DNA from: Eudorina sp. 2006-703-Eu-15
Lineage: Eukaryota > Chlorophyta > Chlorophyceae > Chlamydomonadales > Volvocaceae
Assembly (NCBI GenBank): GCA_003117195.1
Contig: BDSI01000070.1
Span: 124,501 to 188,500 of the forward strand
Direction: 5' to 3'
Length of the DNA: 64,000 nucleotides
Shown: piece by piece, positions 12,801 to 22,909 of the stretch
How the letters are laid out: every line of letters starts with the position of its first letter
Position numbering within the stretch: the first letter of the stretch is position 1
The notes under the pieces: model-generated
The model's database searches: none
Told to the model about the DNA's origin: nothing
What the model saw: only the letters and a program-made list of their open reading frames with translations
Program-made: the position numbers and the translations under genes

Positions 12801-15374
12801 CCGGTCAAAGCTGGATCAGCTGGTGGTGATACATGGTGGTGGTTCTACCGCAATATTGTGCGGGCGTGGGGGGCGGGGAGGCCAGGAACGCAATATCGCA
12901 ACATCGCAACTTCGCAAGAGGTGGCGCTGCCGGTCCAGGGAGGGCGGCCAGCCCTCCGCCCCCCTCTCCCGGGTCGCGGGGCACAATCCCGGCCATGTCG
13001 CACCAGGCTCAACTACCGGCGGCTTCGCCAAATCGGCTGCAGCACCCTTTCTGCAGTGCCCAGTACCGCCCAACACACCGTTCCCTCGTCCGGCCGCCCC
13101 ACAATCCCCGCCTCCCTGACCCCTACTGCTCGATTTTTGCCACACAAAATTCCTTCCTCCCTGCCTGCCTGCCTGCCTGCCTCCCTGGTTCGTTCCGCGC
13201 CCCCTCCCTCCCTCCCTCCCTGCCTCCCACCCTCCCACCTGGAACGCCGCCACAAAGAACTGTCCGTCAGCTGAGAACTGCCCGATGTAGGCCCGCGAGT
13301 CAAGTCGGTCCACCACCGCGCGGGGATGTCTGGGGGGGTAGGGGCAGGGGGTAGGGCAGGTGGAGGGGGAGGGGGCAGGGGAGGGGAGGTGCGGGTCGAG
13401 GCGGCGGGAGGAGGATGGGGGCCGGCGTGGTAGACATGAGGACGCACTGTCGGTGTTGTTGCTGTTTTGTTGCATTATTCATTCGCAGGTAATTGTCATT
13501 CGCAGGTAATTGACATACTTGGGAAATCGTATTGAGTAAATGATTTGGGTCGGGCGGGTTCGGTTCTTCACCCAAACCGCCCATGCGCGCCCGCCCCTCC
13601 CCCCGCCCCCCACCGCACCTGGGCAGGGCTCGGTAGCAGGTCATGTGCCGCATCTGCGCCCCGCTCCAGCCCGCCCCCGGTCCCGCCGCCTCTCCCTGCT
13701 CCCGCCGCATGATCAGCCGGGGGGAGGGCACACACGCCAGACCGGACAGATAGCCGGGCGGGGGCAGCGGCTTGGTAAGCGGGGTCGGACCCCGGGGGCA
13801 GGGAGGCGGCTGCTGAGGTGGCTGCTGCTGCGGCTGCTGCCGGGCCGACGGCGACGCCAAGGACGCCGCTGCCGGCGTCGACGCCGCCGCTGCGGGCGTC
13901 GAATCCGCTGCTGCGGGGCCGCCGCCGCCGTGCGGCACGGCGGCGGCGGCGGTGGAAGCGGCCGACGGCGAATCGGACAAGCCGCCGCCGCCGGGAGCGG
14001 CTTCGGCTTCGGCTAGGTGGCGGGGTCCCAGGAGGACGACACGTGCGCCGACCCGTGGGTCGCGTGCGATCGCCTCAGAGACCGCCTGGGCGGGCGGGAT
14101 TGAGCGCCGATGCGGGCACGCGGCAACCGGAGGGCCGGCGGCAGCGGGTTTGGGGGTTAGGGCTTTTCCTTTCCGCAATTTCGCCTCAACGGCACCCTCT
14201 AGAACGGATTCCCCAGGCTCCTCCACCACCCCCTGCGGCGGTACCTCCCGCTCGTTCCAGCGGGTCACCGGTTTCACAACCCAGGAAACACCCACAGCGG
14301 TTCAGTATTCCTAGTTTCTTACACACAGCGATAAGTACTTTGGTCCTTGGTTTGGGTCGGGCGGGTCGCTTCTCTAAACACACCGCGCGTCCCCACTGAT
14401 GACGGGACATGCACAGCCCGTACCGCGCTGTCGGCCCCTACCTGCCGTAATTTGAGGCCGTACGGCGCGCGGCGGCTGGCCAGCAGGGAGCAATCGATGC
14501 CCGTGTCCAGCGCGGCCTGTGATCCACGTGCGGGTTATGGCATGGTACGACATGGCAGCTTGGCACATGACACGGGACACAACACGGCGAGTCGAGGACA
14601 GCCTCTTGCTCCGCGGCTCCGAAACCGCCACACAGCGGCGCGCGCGCGTGGTGGACGCCGGGACGCCAACCCCTCCCCCCCGGGGCCCCCGGGATAAAGG
14701 GAGCGATCGGTCCCATCGGCCCCACTCACATCGAATAGCGACGCCCGGTTCCGAACGGGCGGCCCCTCGGCGGCTGTGGCCTTGTGGAGCTGCTGCCAGA
14801 GTGACCCGCGGGTCAGTGCCTGCGGGACGGCCTCCTCGTACGGCGCGTACCTGCACCAAGGGCACACACGTCACCTCCAGCAGGTGTGCACCCTCACCCT
14901 CACCCTAACGGAAGGGCGGGTGGGGCGGTTGGCGCGGGTGGGGCGGTTGGCGCGGGTGGGGCGGTTGGCGCGGGTGGGGCGGTTGGCGCGGGTGGGGCGG
15001 TTGGCGCGGGTGGGGCCCATCGAAACCATTACCTGCTGCTGGTGACTTCGGAGCCCCGCGGTACCCGGCCCAGCAGTCGCCACGCCAGGAACTCCTGAAT
15101 AGATAGCGGCCGTCGTACATTCCCGCCGCTGGCCGAACTGTCGTTCTCTTCCGTACCGTCGTCCAGGTAATCCCCCGCCCCCTCCTCTTCATCGTCGTCG
15201 TCATCATCAGCACCATCATCGTCATCGCCTCTGCCACCTCCCTGCTCTCCTTCGCCCCGGTTGTCCGCATCGCCAGACCCCGCGACTAGTCGCACGACCG
15301 GCGGCGCTTCCGCGTCTCCTTCAGTACCCTCCCCTTCCTCGACGTCATCGGCGTCATCGACGTCATCGCTGTCA

Positions 15375-15409
<35 letters not shown>

Positions 15410-15658
15410 ACTATCGTCGCTATCGGCAACGGCCTCCTCGTGTCCCTCTTGGTCATCGTCGTCGTCGCCACGATTCATGACGTAGTCGCTGTCACTATCG
15501 TCGCCAATACTGTCGTCGACATCATCGCCCGCGCTGGGGCCCGCGGGAGACTGGTCAATGATGGGCACGACAGCATCGTCCCGCACAATATCGTCGGAGT
15601 CGTTGTCCTGGGGCTGGCTTGATCCATGCGCGGCGTGAGTAGAGCGCTTAGATGGCAT
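6891..15658 (-). CDS. DCAF11: WD40 protein of the DCAF11/WDR23-LEC14B family (CUL4-DDB1 substrate receptor)
   Basis: Family members are substrate receptors of CUL4-DDB1 ubiquitin ligases. My 18-exon model gives 846 residues. Exons, 5' to 3' on the minus strand: 15033-15658, 14730-14850, 14442-14516, 13619-14085, 13239-13329, 12709-12782, 12007-12091, 11703-11750, 11251-11300, 10837-10891, 10478-10537, 10173-10250, 9512-9602, 8815-8933, 8428-8464, 8066-8144, 7438-7726, 6891-6986. All phases match. The N-terminus (about 20-190) is extremely Asp/Glu-rich. From residue 431 the order of motifs follows LEC14B: SRAYIGQFSADG, LYDVDRGW, WTITDTSISPDQRF, IHEALNFDTNNG, VKWSGDGREIVVGNND, ETKRVVAAVNGHDDDVNAV, VWDRRTM, HVLSNAKDQTAKLWDLR, QFNWDYRWQEYP, HSTGQRFVYTGSAEGGVHVY and a WD-type end. 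VWDRR and LWDLR are WDxR (DWD-box) motifs for DDB1 contact. The 37-nt exon 15 is inferred from phase. Intron 6 appears to use a GC donor. Confidence 0.9.
7011..7047 (-). repeat. Intronic ACCAATTTCC module
   Basis: Diverged copy in the last intron of the DCAF11-like gene. On the minus strand it reads TATAAATATGTCTACACCAA then TTCCC. It lies 25-60 nt before the acceptor, in transcript sense. Confidence 0.65.
8555..8614. repeat. ATCCACCC microsatellite
   Basis: Repeated ATCCACCC/ATCCATCC units in intron 14 of the DCAF11-like gene. Confidence 0.85.
9061..9100 (-). repeat. Intronic ACCAATTTCC module
   Basis: Copy in intron 13 of the DCAF11-like gene. The minus strand reads TATAAATATGTCCACCAATA then TCCTATATCC. 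It is in transcript sense, about 130 nt before the acceptor. Confidence 0.7.
9717..9850 (-). repeat. GGGCGGGTTAGCGCC module with CA/GT repeats, two partial copies
   Basis: In intron 12 of the DCAF11-like gene. The minus strand carries CCCGTATGGGGCGGGTTAGC, GCCCCCGGCCAGCGTCGGCC and CGGCAAATATGTAACGAT (9717-9769). A partial second copy is at 9811-9850. GT/CA runs surround both. Confidence 0.85.
10678..10775. repeat. CCCCCTCACCCA minisatellite
   Basis: About eight units of CCCCCCTCACCCAC or CCCCCCTCACCCGC in intron 10 of the DCAF11-like gene. Confidence 0.85.
12119..12160 (-). repeat. Intronic ACCAATTTCC module, long version
   Basis: The minus strand reads CAGCAGCGCAGTTTAAAATT then GTCTACCAATGTCCTATACC. 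It sits in intron 6 of the DCAF11-like gene close to the acceptor at 12092 and matches the copy at 39740 over about 42 bases. Confidence 0.8.
14911..15018. repeat. 18-bp minisatellite (GGGGCGGTTGGCGCGGGT)
   Basis: Five to six near-perfect tandem units in intron 1 of the DCAF11-like gene, ending about 15 bp from its donor. Confidence 0.9.
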
Positions 15659-16145
15659 CCTCTTTCGGACCTGAAGGCCGGCGGATGGGCCGGAGCCTTG
15701 CTGGCCCAGCAGGCCTGAAGTGACGTGGCCAAACTTCGGGATTCCTGATACTGCGACTTGATAGTAGGTTCTACGTTATGATTTTGATGTTGCGAAACGT
15801 CAAAACCCGTGAAAGATCGCGGCTTCAACGCAGCAAGCTCCTAACCGAAACCCTGGTCCAGCATACGCAACAATCGAAATGACCCGATACGTGTTATCGT
15901 TGCGATCCCTGGAATAACAGCTGACCACAGGTTTTGCATCCGGTGCACTCCACACTGAACGGAAACTGAAATGGTTTCGGAGTCCCTGGAAATTTTAGGT
16001 CGACCGCACGGGTCGACCGTAGTTTGGCATGCACAGGCACATCTCCTCGCACACCCACACCAGTAACATTATGAAAGTCGTTTTCTCGCCTATCAAACTC
16101 ACTGAAACTTCTAGGAGTCCATCATCGCGCAAGCACCGCTTCAAC
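15659..16145. promoter_or_regulatory. Divergent promoter region, DCAF11-like / PDZ-like genes
   Basis: About 490 bp separate the start codons of two divergently transcribed genes. It is less GC-rich than its flanks and contains no open frame with family similarity. Both promoters and 5' UTRs must lie here, but no individual site is identified. Confidence 0.45.
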
Positions 16146-18474
16146 ATGCAAGCTCGCGTCGCGACGGGTCCCAGGCGCTTGCCGCAAGGTTAGCCCGCGG
16201 CCAGTGCCGCTGCATTTGCTCCACATCGGAAGCTACCTGCTCTCCGTGGATCATCCCTTGACCTCGCCTGAGGATGTGGCTGCTGCGCCGCAGGCCGCTG
16301 TGCCGGAGGTCGCGGACCAGTCGTCCCCTCCCCGGTGGGGCACCCCGGCCTCGCCGGCCAGCCGCGTGCGCTGGTCCGGGTCGCGGCTGACACGAGTGGC
16401 GCCGCCGGGTGAGCTCCGCCTCGCGGTGTGGCGGACCCCATTGTCCCCTCAACAACCGCTTCCTCGGTCCTTGACTGCGGAGAACGCGTTGAGCCACTGA
16501 CTGTGCTTCCGGCGCCTGTAACCCCTTCCACTCCTTACCTCCCCTCCCCTCCCCTCCCCTCCACATGTCTCAAGGCATCCCCGCTCAATTGCACATACCG
16601 TACTTCCCCCCCTCCCCCCTGCCCCCCGTCCCCCCGGTACCGACCCCCCCATGCATTTCTTTCCTGCCGGTGCCGTACTTGTCACCCCCAGGGAGGCTCC
16701 TGCGACCGTACGACTGACGCTGCGGAAGCCGATTGGGATCGTCTTCGAGCAGAAGCCTGATGGCGGCCCGGGTGCGGTGGGAAGCGGCGAACGGGGCGCG
16801 GGGGCAGGGGGGGAGAGTGCGGGAGTCGGGAGGGAGGGAGGGATGGGGGAGGGGTTTCCCAGGGGTTTGCAGGGGGTTGCGGTTCCCCCCTCCTGGATCC
16901 TGGATTCAGCGGTGCCTGCTGTGCGGTGTCTGCTTTGAACTGGAACACAGTGAGACAGCTGTAGATCGGGATTGTGTGCTGCCTTTGGAAGGTCGGTTGG
17001 GTTGCGGATTGAGGGTGCGGGTGTTAGGATCTGGGTTGCTGCTGCCGCCTCTGTTGGTGCCCGTCGTCCGATGGTGCGGGTGGTGGGGCGGGCGGTGCGG
17101 AACGCGCGCGCGCTGCCACCCGCGGTGCCGGCGTCCACGTCCGCACTCTGGGGTGCGGCGAGATGGGTCAGTCCGGCTGCCTTGCCGTCTCCCACGCACC
17201 CCTTTGTCGGCTGACCCTCCACCCCCTACCCCCCACCCCCTACCCCCACCCCCCACCCCCCACCCCCCACCCCCTACCCCCTACCCGTGCTGATCGGCGT
17301 CGGCCTCTGGTCGCCCGCTTGCATGTCCGCCTACCCATTCGCGCTGCCCCCTCTCTCCCCTCTCGCTCCTCTCCCCTCACTGCCCCCCCCCTTACCTACC
17401 TACCAGTATACGTGGCGGAGGTGGTGGAGGGCGGAGCTGCAGCCCGTACGGGTCAGGTGCAGCCGGGGGATGTACTGTCCAAATGCAGCGCAGGTGGGTG
17501 GAGGGGGTGGGGAGGTTGGGAGGGTAGGGGAGATGGGGAGGTGGGGGGAGGGGAGCGGGGGAGGGGAGGGGAGAGGGGGAGGGGGAGAGGGTGGGGCGGA
17601 AGGAGGGGACGGAGGGAGGGTTGCCGGTCCGCGAGAGAACCGACGAGTATGTCGTACATGCGGCGTTCGTGAGGGAGTGGGGCCCCCGGGGCGTAGGGCG
17701 CGCGAACTCGTGGCTGTCCAGGTGCACGTGGGGCGATGGCAGTGTCGTACTGATGGTGGTCGTACCTACTGTCATGCAATTAAAAAGTGTGGGAAGCCGC
17801 CGTCGGGGACAGCGCCGGGGAATCGAAATGGGACGGGTGAAATCGGCGTGAGAAGGAAAACGGGTCCTGGCCCACAGGTTCGGAGGAGTCCAGACAGGGA
17901 CGGTGATGGGACGTGTGCAGTAACTGCAGGCTGTCATGCCGTACAAGTTTGTACAATATCGTCCATCACTGCGGCGGTGTCTGGAAGATGAAAGCGCATC
18001 TGCAGTGTGACACCCTGTCCCGCCTGTGTGACACCCCCGCTGTACTGCAGTCGTACTCAAGGCGGGGAAGGAAGGCCTGTACGAGTCGGAAGGTTACGGG
18101 CAAAGACCGTACGATAACTGGGAGGTCATTGAGTACGACTGCGAGGGCAAGGTACGGCGGACCGTATGGCGGACCCTGGGGGCCGCACGGCACAAACACA
18201 CTAGGCTGCTGGCAGGGCCCACCGACAGAGCGATGTGCCAAGGGGCGGACATACGAGCAAAACAGCAAATACGGAGGGCCCTCCGTCAGCCCCTGTCGGG
18301 GTAACTGAACCTTACGGGTTGCGCTGCCGCCAGCCAACCCTGTCCCCCTCCAATCGCCCGCAATTCCAAATGTCCCCCGGCCCCCAGGACTTCAAGACCG
18401 TGATGACCGCGCTGCGCTCCAACAACGAGCGGTGGGGCAAGATGGACATGACACTGGTGCTGAGGAAGCCGTGA
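16146..18474 (+). CDS. Small plastid-targeted PDZ-like domain protein
   Basis: The six-exon model is 16146-16188, 16294-16408, 16692-16771, 17407-17493, 18051-18151 and 18388-18474 (TGA), giving 170 residues with all phases consistent. The first about 50 residues are Arg/Ala/Gly-rich and end in a RVAADTSGAAGEAP stretch typical of algal plastid transit peptides. The mature part reads as a PDZ fold: TVRLTLRKPIGIVFEQ (carboxylate-loop region), VYVAEVVEGGAAARTGQVQPGDVL, then VLKAGKEGLYESEGYG, DNWEVIEYDCEGKDFKTVM and a final MTLVLRKP strand. The GGxAxxxGxxxxGD pattern is the PDZ signature. Related plastid PDZ proteins (for example MET1-type) act at thylakoids, but assignment to one of these is inference. 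Exons 3-6 are strong; exons 1-2 rest on phase and transit-peptide character. Confidence 0.75.
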
Positions 18475-18544
18475 AGGAAAGGGGGTAGGATGCGGTGGTG
18501 GAGCGGGGGACAGGAGGCGGTGGTGGAGCGGGAGCGGGAGGCCA

Positions 18545-20753
18545 CTGCATTTCCCCCCGGCACGAGGCCCAACCCGACCCGGCCCAAGAAGTGCCGCCCG
18601 GCCCGGAGCGCCAGGAGCGTCCTCGGCGCCCGCGTTTCTGACGTCATCCGCTGGACGGCACCGCAGCTCCGCGAGGCAGCAACGGTTCCTGTCATCATTG
18701 CCATGGGATCCTCATCTCGCGGCTCAGTTCTCTCTCACACACACACACATACACACACACACCGGGCCGGATCGGGCGGGCGGGCGGGTTGCAATTCTAA
18801 ACACACCGGGCCGACCGCGACGGGGATGGGAGGGGGTGGGACCGGACCACCCAATCCTATCGGTGGTGGACGGCCGGATCCGCTGCGTGCAGCCAGTAGA
18901 CGTAGACTCTTGATGGATAGATAGCAGCGCGAGGCTCTAGGGTGTAGGGATTCGGACTAGGGAAGCCCACTTCCGGGCACAATGGGGATCGTGGGTGCCC
19001 GAGGAGGGTCGGGCCCGACCAGTGGGAGTTGGCAGCGGGACTTGTAGGCGAGGGCCGCTCGCGACGGGAAGGGGTGTACGACAGGGAAGCTTACGTGGTG
19101 ATGTGCTGCGTTGTGCAAACCATAGCCCCATCATGGAGCGCCCGACTGCATACCCGGACCCAGCAAGGCCTGACGTGTCCGACGTCGCTCTGACTCAGCT
19201 GGGCGGGCAGGCCTGCCGGATGGTGCAACCTTAGCTAGTACGATTAGGTTGGGACGCGGGACCAGGCTAGTTTTACCGCACCGGGCAGGGGCACGCCTCC
19301 GAATTGCTGAGGAACGCGCCCTGGGTGCTGCAAGGATTTGAGGAGGTTGAACAGCGGACTGCGAGGCGCAGACCGCCCGGGATGGGCCTTCGCCCACTCC
19401 CTTGAGGGGGCACAGCTGTCACCGATCCTCAGGGATCGGGCGCGCGCCCTTGGTTGAGAGCGAGGGGACAGAGGCCCCTTACGCCCCTTTCCCCCGTATC
19501 CGGGGAGAGTGCTTCGGCGGTCTCCCGTATGGGGCGGGTTAGCGCCCCCGGCCAGCGTCGGCCCGGCAGATATGTAACGATACACACACACACGCGCGCC
19601 ACAGTTTTCTACTTTTCTTACACACACGCGCGCAGTCCCGTCTCCCCTGGACCACCTCCCGTGGACCGGACCGCCCACGGCGCCCCACGCATCCCCTGGA
19701 AGCCGAGTCCGCCCCTCGGGGGCTGCCCGCGGGGCCACTCGGCGGCCCGGCGCCCCACCCGCCCTCATGTCCCCACTTCCACTTCCGGGCCCGGCCTGTG
19801 CGTGCTCTGCACGCAACCCTCCAAACCATCCTCTCCCCGAAACCATTCAATCTCCCTTCCAGGAGCTCCTGCGCACTCAGGTGCCGGCGGGCTGCATGTG
19901 CCCCCATCATGTCAAGGAAGACAGTGAAGCTGCGACAAGTCACCGGATGTGGGTCGTAGTGGTCCGGGTGGTCAGTCATCCGCCCACCCCACCCACCCCC
20001 TCAGCTTGCCTTGTCCCCCTCAGGGGATCAGGTCACGGCACCGACCCATGGGTCCCCTGCTCCGCGGCAGGAGCGTACGGCGCCTGTTATGATCCGAAGC
20101 TGGAGACCCGTCTGATCTGGAGAAGGCTCTGCTCTTATGACCTCACGGTACGGCACTCCCTGTCTCGCGCGCGTTCGTACTGTTCGTACAATAAAATCCT
20201 AGGTGGGTGGGTCTGTTGATGGGTCAGCCCCATGCCCCATGCGTCCACCAGCCCACCCCACCTCAGAGACACACCTACCTACCTACCTGCGCATCCATTC
20301 ACTCGCTCATCCGCCACGCATTACCTAACCGTCATGTTCCCCGCTCACTCGCACGCGGGAAGCCGGGATGTGGGTCGGGTGGCTCCCCTCCCTCCCTCCC
20401 TCCCCTCCCCTCCCTCCCCTCCCCTCCCCTCCCCTCCCTCCCTCCCCTCCCTCCCCTCCCCTCCCCCCCCCTCCCCCCCCTCCCCTCCCTCCCTCCCCTC
20501 CCCTCCCTCCCCTCCCCTCCCCTCCCCTCCCCTCCCCTCCCCTCCCCTCCCCTCCCTCCCCTCCCCTCCCCTCCCCTCCCCTCCCTCCCCTCCCCTCCCC
20601 TCCCTCCCCTCCCCTCCCTCCCTCCCCTCCCTCCCCTCCCCTCCCCTCCCCTCCCCTCCCCTCCCTCCCCTCCCCTCCCCTCCCCTCCCCTCCCCTCCCC
20701 TCCCCTCCCTCCCCTCCCCTCCCCTCCCCTCCCTCCCCTCCCCTCCCCTCCCC
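18545..20753. repeat. Tandem 2.2-kb repeat, copy A
   Basis: First of three head-to-tail copies. It starts at CTGCATTTCC about 70 bp after the PDZ-like stop codon and ends with a 370-bp C/T satellite (20383-20753) made of CCCCT and CCCT units. Between lie a CA microsatellite near 18728-18765, a region shared by all copies, a copy of the TATGGGGCGGGTTAGCGCCC module (19526-19583), and an exon-like stretch near 20024-20150. Copy A differs from B and C by isolated indels and by satellite length. Confidence 0.92.
19526..19583 (+). repeat. GGGCGGGTTAGCGCC module in tandem copy A
   Basis: CCCGTATGGGGCGGGTTAGC, GCCCCCGGCCAGCGTCGGCC and CGGCAGATATGTAACGATAC, followed by CA repeats. The same module lies at about 21734-21792 and 23893-23950 in copies B and C. 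Confidence 0.9.
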
Positions 20754-22909
20754 CTGCATTTCCCCCGGCACGAGGCCCAACCCGACCCGGCCCAAGAAGT
20801 GCCGCCCGGCCCGGAGCGCCAGGAGCGTCCTCGGCGCCCGCGTTTCTGACGTCATCCGCTGGACGGCACCGCAGCTCCGCGAGGCAGCAACGGTTCCTGT
20901 CATCATTGCCATGGGATCCTCATCTCGCGGCTCAGTTCTCTCTCACACACACACACATACACACACACACCGGGCCGGATCGGGCGGGCGGGCGGGTTGC
21001 AATTCTAAACACACCGGGCCGACCGCGACGGGGATGGGAGGGGTGGGACCGGACCACCCAATCCTATCGGTGGTGGACGGCCGGATCCGCTGCGTGCAGC
21101 CAGTAGACGTAGACTCTTGATGGATAGATAGCAGCGCGAGGCTCTAGGGTGTAGGGATTCGGACTAGGGAAGCCCACTTCCGGGCACAATGGGGATCGTG
21201 GGTGCCCGAGGAGGGTCGGGCCCGACCAGTGGGAGTTGGCAGCGGGACTTGTAGGCGAGGGCCGCTCGCGACGGGAAGGGGTGTACGACAGGGAAGCTTA
21301 CGTGGTGATGTGCTGCGTTGTGCAAACCATAGCCCCATCATGGAGCGCCCGACTGCATACCCGGACCCAGCAAGGCCTGACGTGTCCGACGTCGCTCTGA
21401 CTCAGCTGGGCGGGCAGGCCTGCCGGATGGTGCAACCTTAGCTAGTACGATTAGGTTGGGACGCGGGACCAGGCTAGTTTTACCGCACCGGGCAGGGGCA
21501 CGCCTCCGAATTGCTGAGGAACGCGCCCTGGGTGCTGCAAGGATTTGAGGAGGTTGAACAGCGGACTGCGAGGCGCAGACCGCCCGGGATGGGCCTTCGC
21601 CCACTCCCTTGAGGGGGCACAGCTGTCACCGATCCTCAGGGATCGGGCGCGCGCCCTTGGTTGAGAGCGAGGGGACAGAGGCCCCTTACGCCCCTTTCCC
21701 CCGTATCCGGGGAGAGTGCTTCGGCGGTCTCCCGTATGGGGCGGGTTAGCGCCCCCGGCCAGCGTCGGCCCGGCAGATATGTAACGATACACACACACAC
21801 ACGCGCGCCACAGTTTTCTACTTTTCTTACACACACGCGCGCAGTCCCGTCTCCCCTGGACCACCTCCCGTGGACCGGACCGCCCACGGCGCCCCACGCA
21901 TCCCCTGGAAGCCGAGTCCGCCCCTCGGGGGCTGCCCGCGGGGGCCACTCGCGGCCCGGCGCCCCACCCGCCCTCATGTCCCCACTTCCACTTCCGGGCC
22001 CGGCCTGTGCGTGCTCTGCACGCAACCCTCCAAACCATCCTCTCCCCGAAACCATTCAATCTCCCTTCCAGGAGCTCCTGCGCACTCAGGTGCCGGCGGG
22101 CTGCATGTGCCCCCATCATGTCAAGGAAGACAGTGAAGCTGCGACAAGTCACCGGATGTGGGTCGTAGTGGTCCGGGTGGTCAGTCATCCGCCCACCCCA
22201 CCCACCCCCTCAGCTTGCCTTGTCCCCCTCAGGGGATCAGGTCACGGCACCGACCCATGGGTCCCCTGCTCCGCGCAGGAGCGTACGGCGCCTGTTATGA
22301 TCCGAAGCTGGAGACCCGTCTGATCTGGAGAAGGCTCTGCTCTTATGACCTCACGGTACGGCACTCCCTGTCTCGCGCGCGTTCGTACTGTTCGTACAAT
22401 AAAATCCTAGGTGGGTGGGTCTGTTGATGGGTCAGCCCCATGCCCCATGCGTCCACCAGCCCACCCCACCTCAGAGACACACCTACCTACCTACCTGCGC
22501 ATCCATTCACTCGCTCATCCGCCACGCATTACCTAACCGTCATGTTCCCCGCTCACTCGCACGCGGGAAGCCGGATGTGGGTCGGGTGGCTCCCCTCCCT
22601 CCCCTCCCCTCCCCTCCCCTCCCTCCCCTCCCCTCCCTCCCCTCCCCTCCCTCCCCTCCCCTCCCCTCCCCTCCCCTCCCCTCCCCTCCCCTCCCTCCCC
22701 TCCCTCCCTCCCCTCCCCTCCCCTCCCCTCCCTCCCCTCCCCTCCCTCCCCTCCCCTCCCCTCCCCTCCCCTCCCTCCCCTCCCCTCCCCTCCCCTCCCT
22801 CCCCTCCCCTCCCCTCCCTCCCCTCCCTCCCCTCCCCTCCCTCCCCTCCCCTCCCCTCCCCTCCCCTCCCTCCCCTCCCCTCCCCTCCCCTCCCCTCCCC
22901 TCCCCTCCC
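20754..22909. repeat. Tandem 2.2-kb repeat, copy B
   Basis: Second copy, nearly identical to copy A over the non-satellite part. Small differences include CCGCGCAGG near 22271, where A and C have CCGCGGCAGG, and GGGGGCCACTCGCGGC near 21940. Its satellite occupies about 22591-22909. Such few differences imply recent duplication or ongoing homogenisation. Confidence 0.92.

Noticed and set aside
14911..15018. Direct repeats considered as a CRISPR array
   Set aside because: Units are contiguous 18-bp copies without spacers, in a eukaryotic intron: a minisatellite.
15286..15485. Plus-strand poly-Ser frame
   Set aside because: Antisense of the Asp-rich first exon of the DCAF11-like gene.
20325..20912. 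Minus-strand Gly/Glu/Arg-rich frame
   Set aside because: Reverse-strand reading of the same satellite, repeated in copy B; no independent support.
20207..21106. Long plus-strand open frame rich in Pro-Leu-Ser
   Set aside because: It is the translation of the CCCCT/CCCT satellite and stays open because of composition; it runs across a tandem-copy junction.
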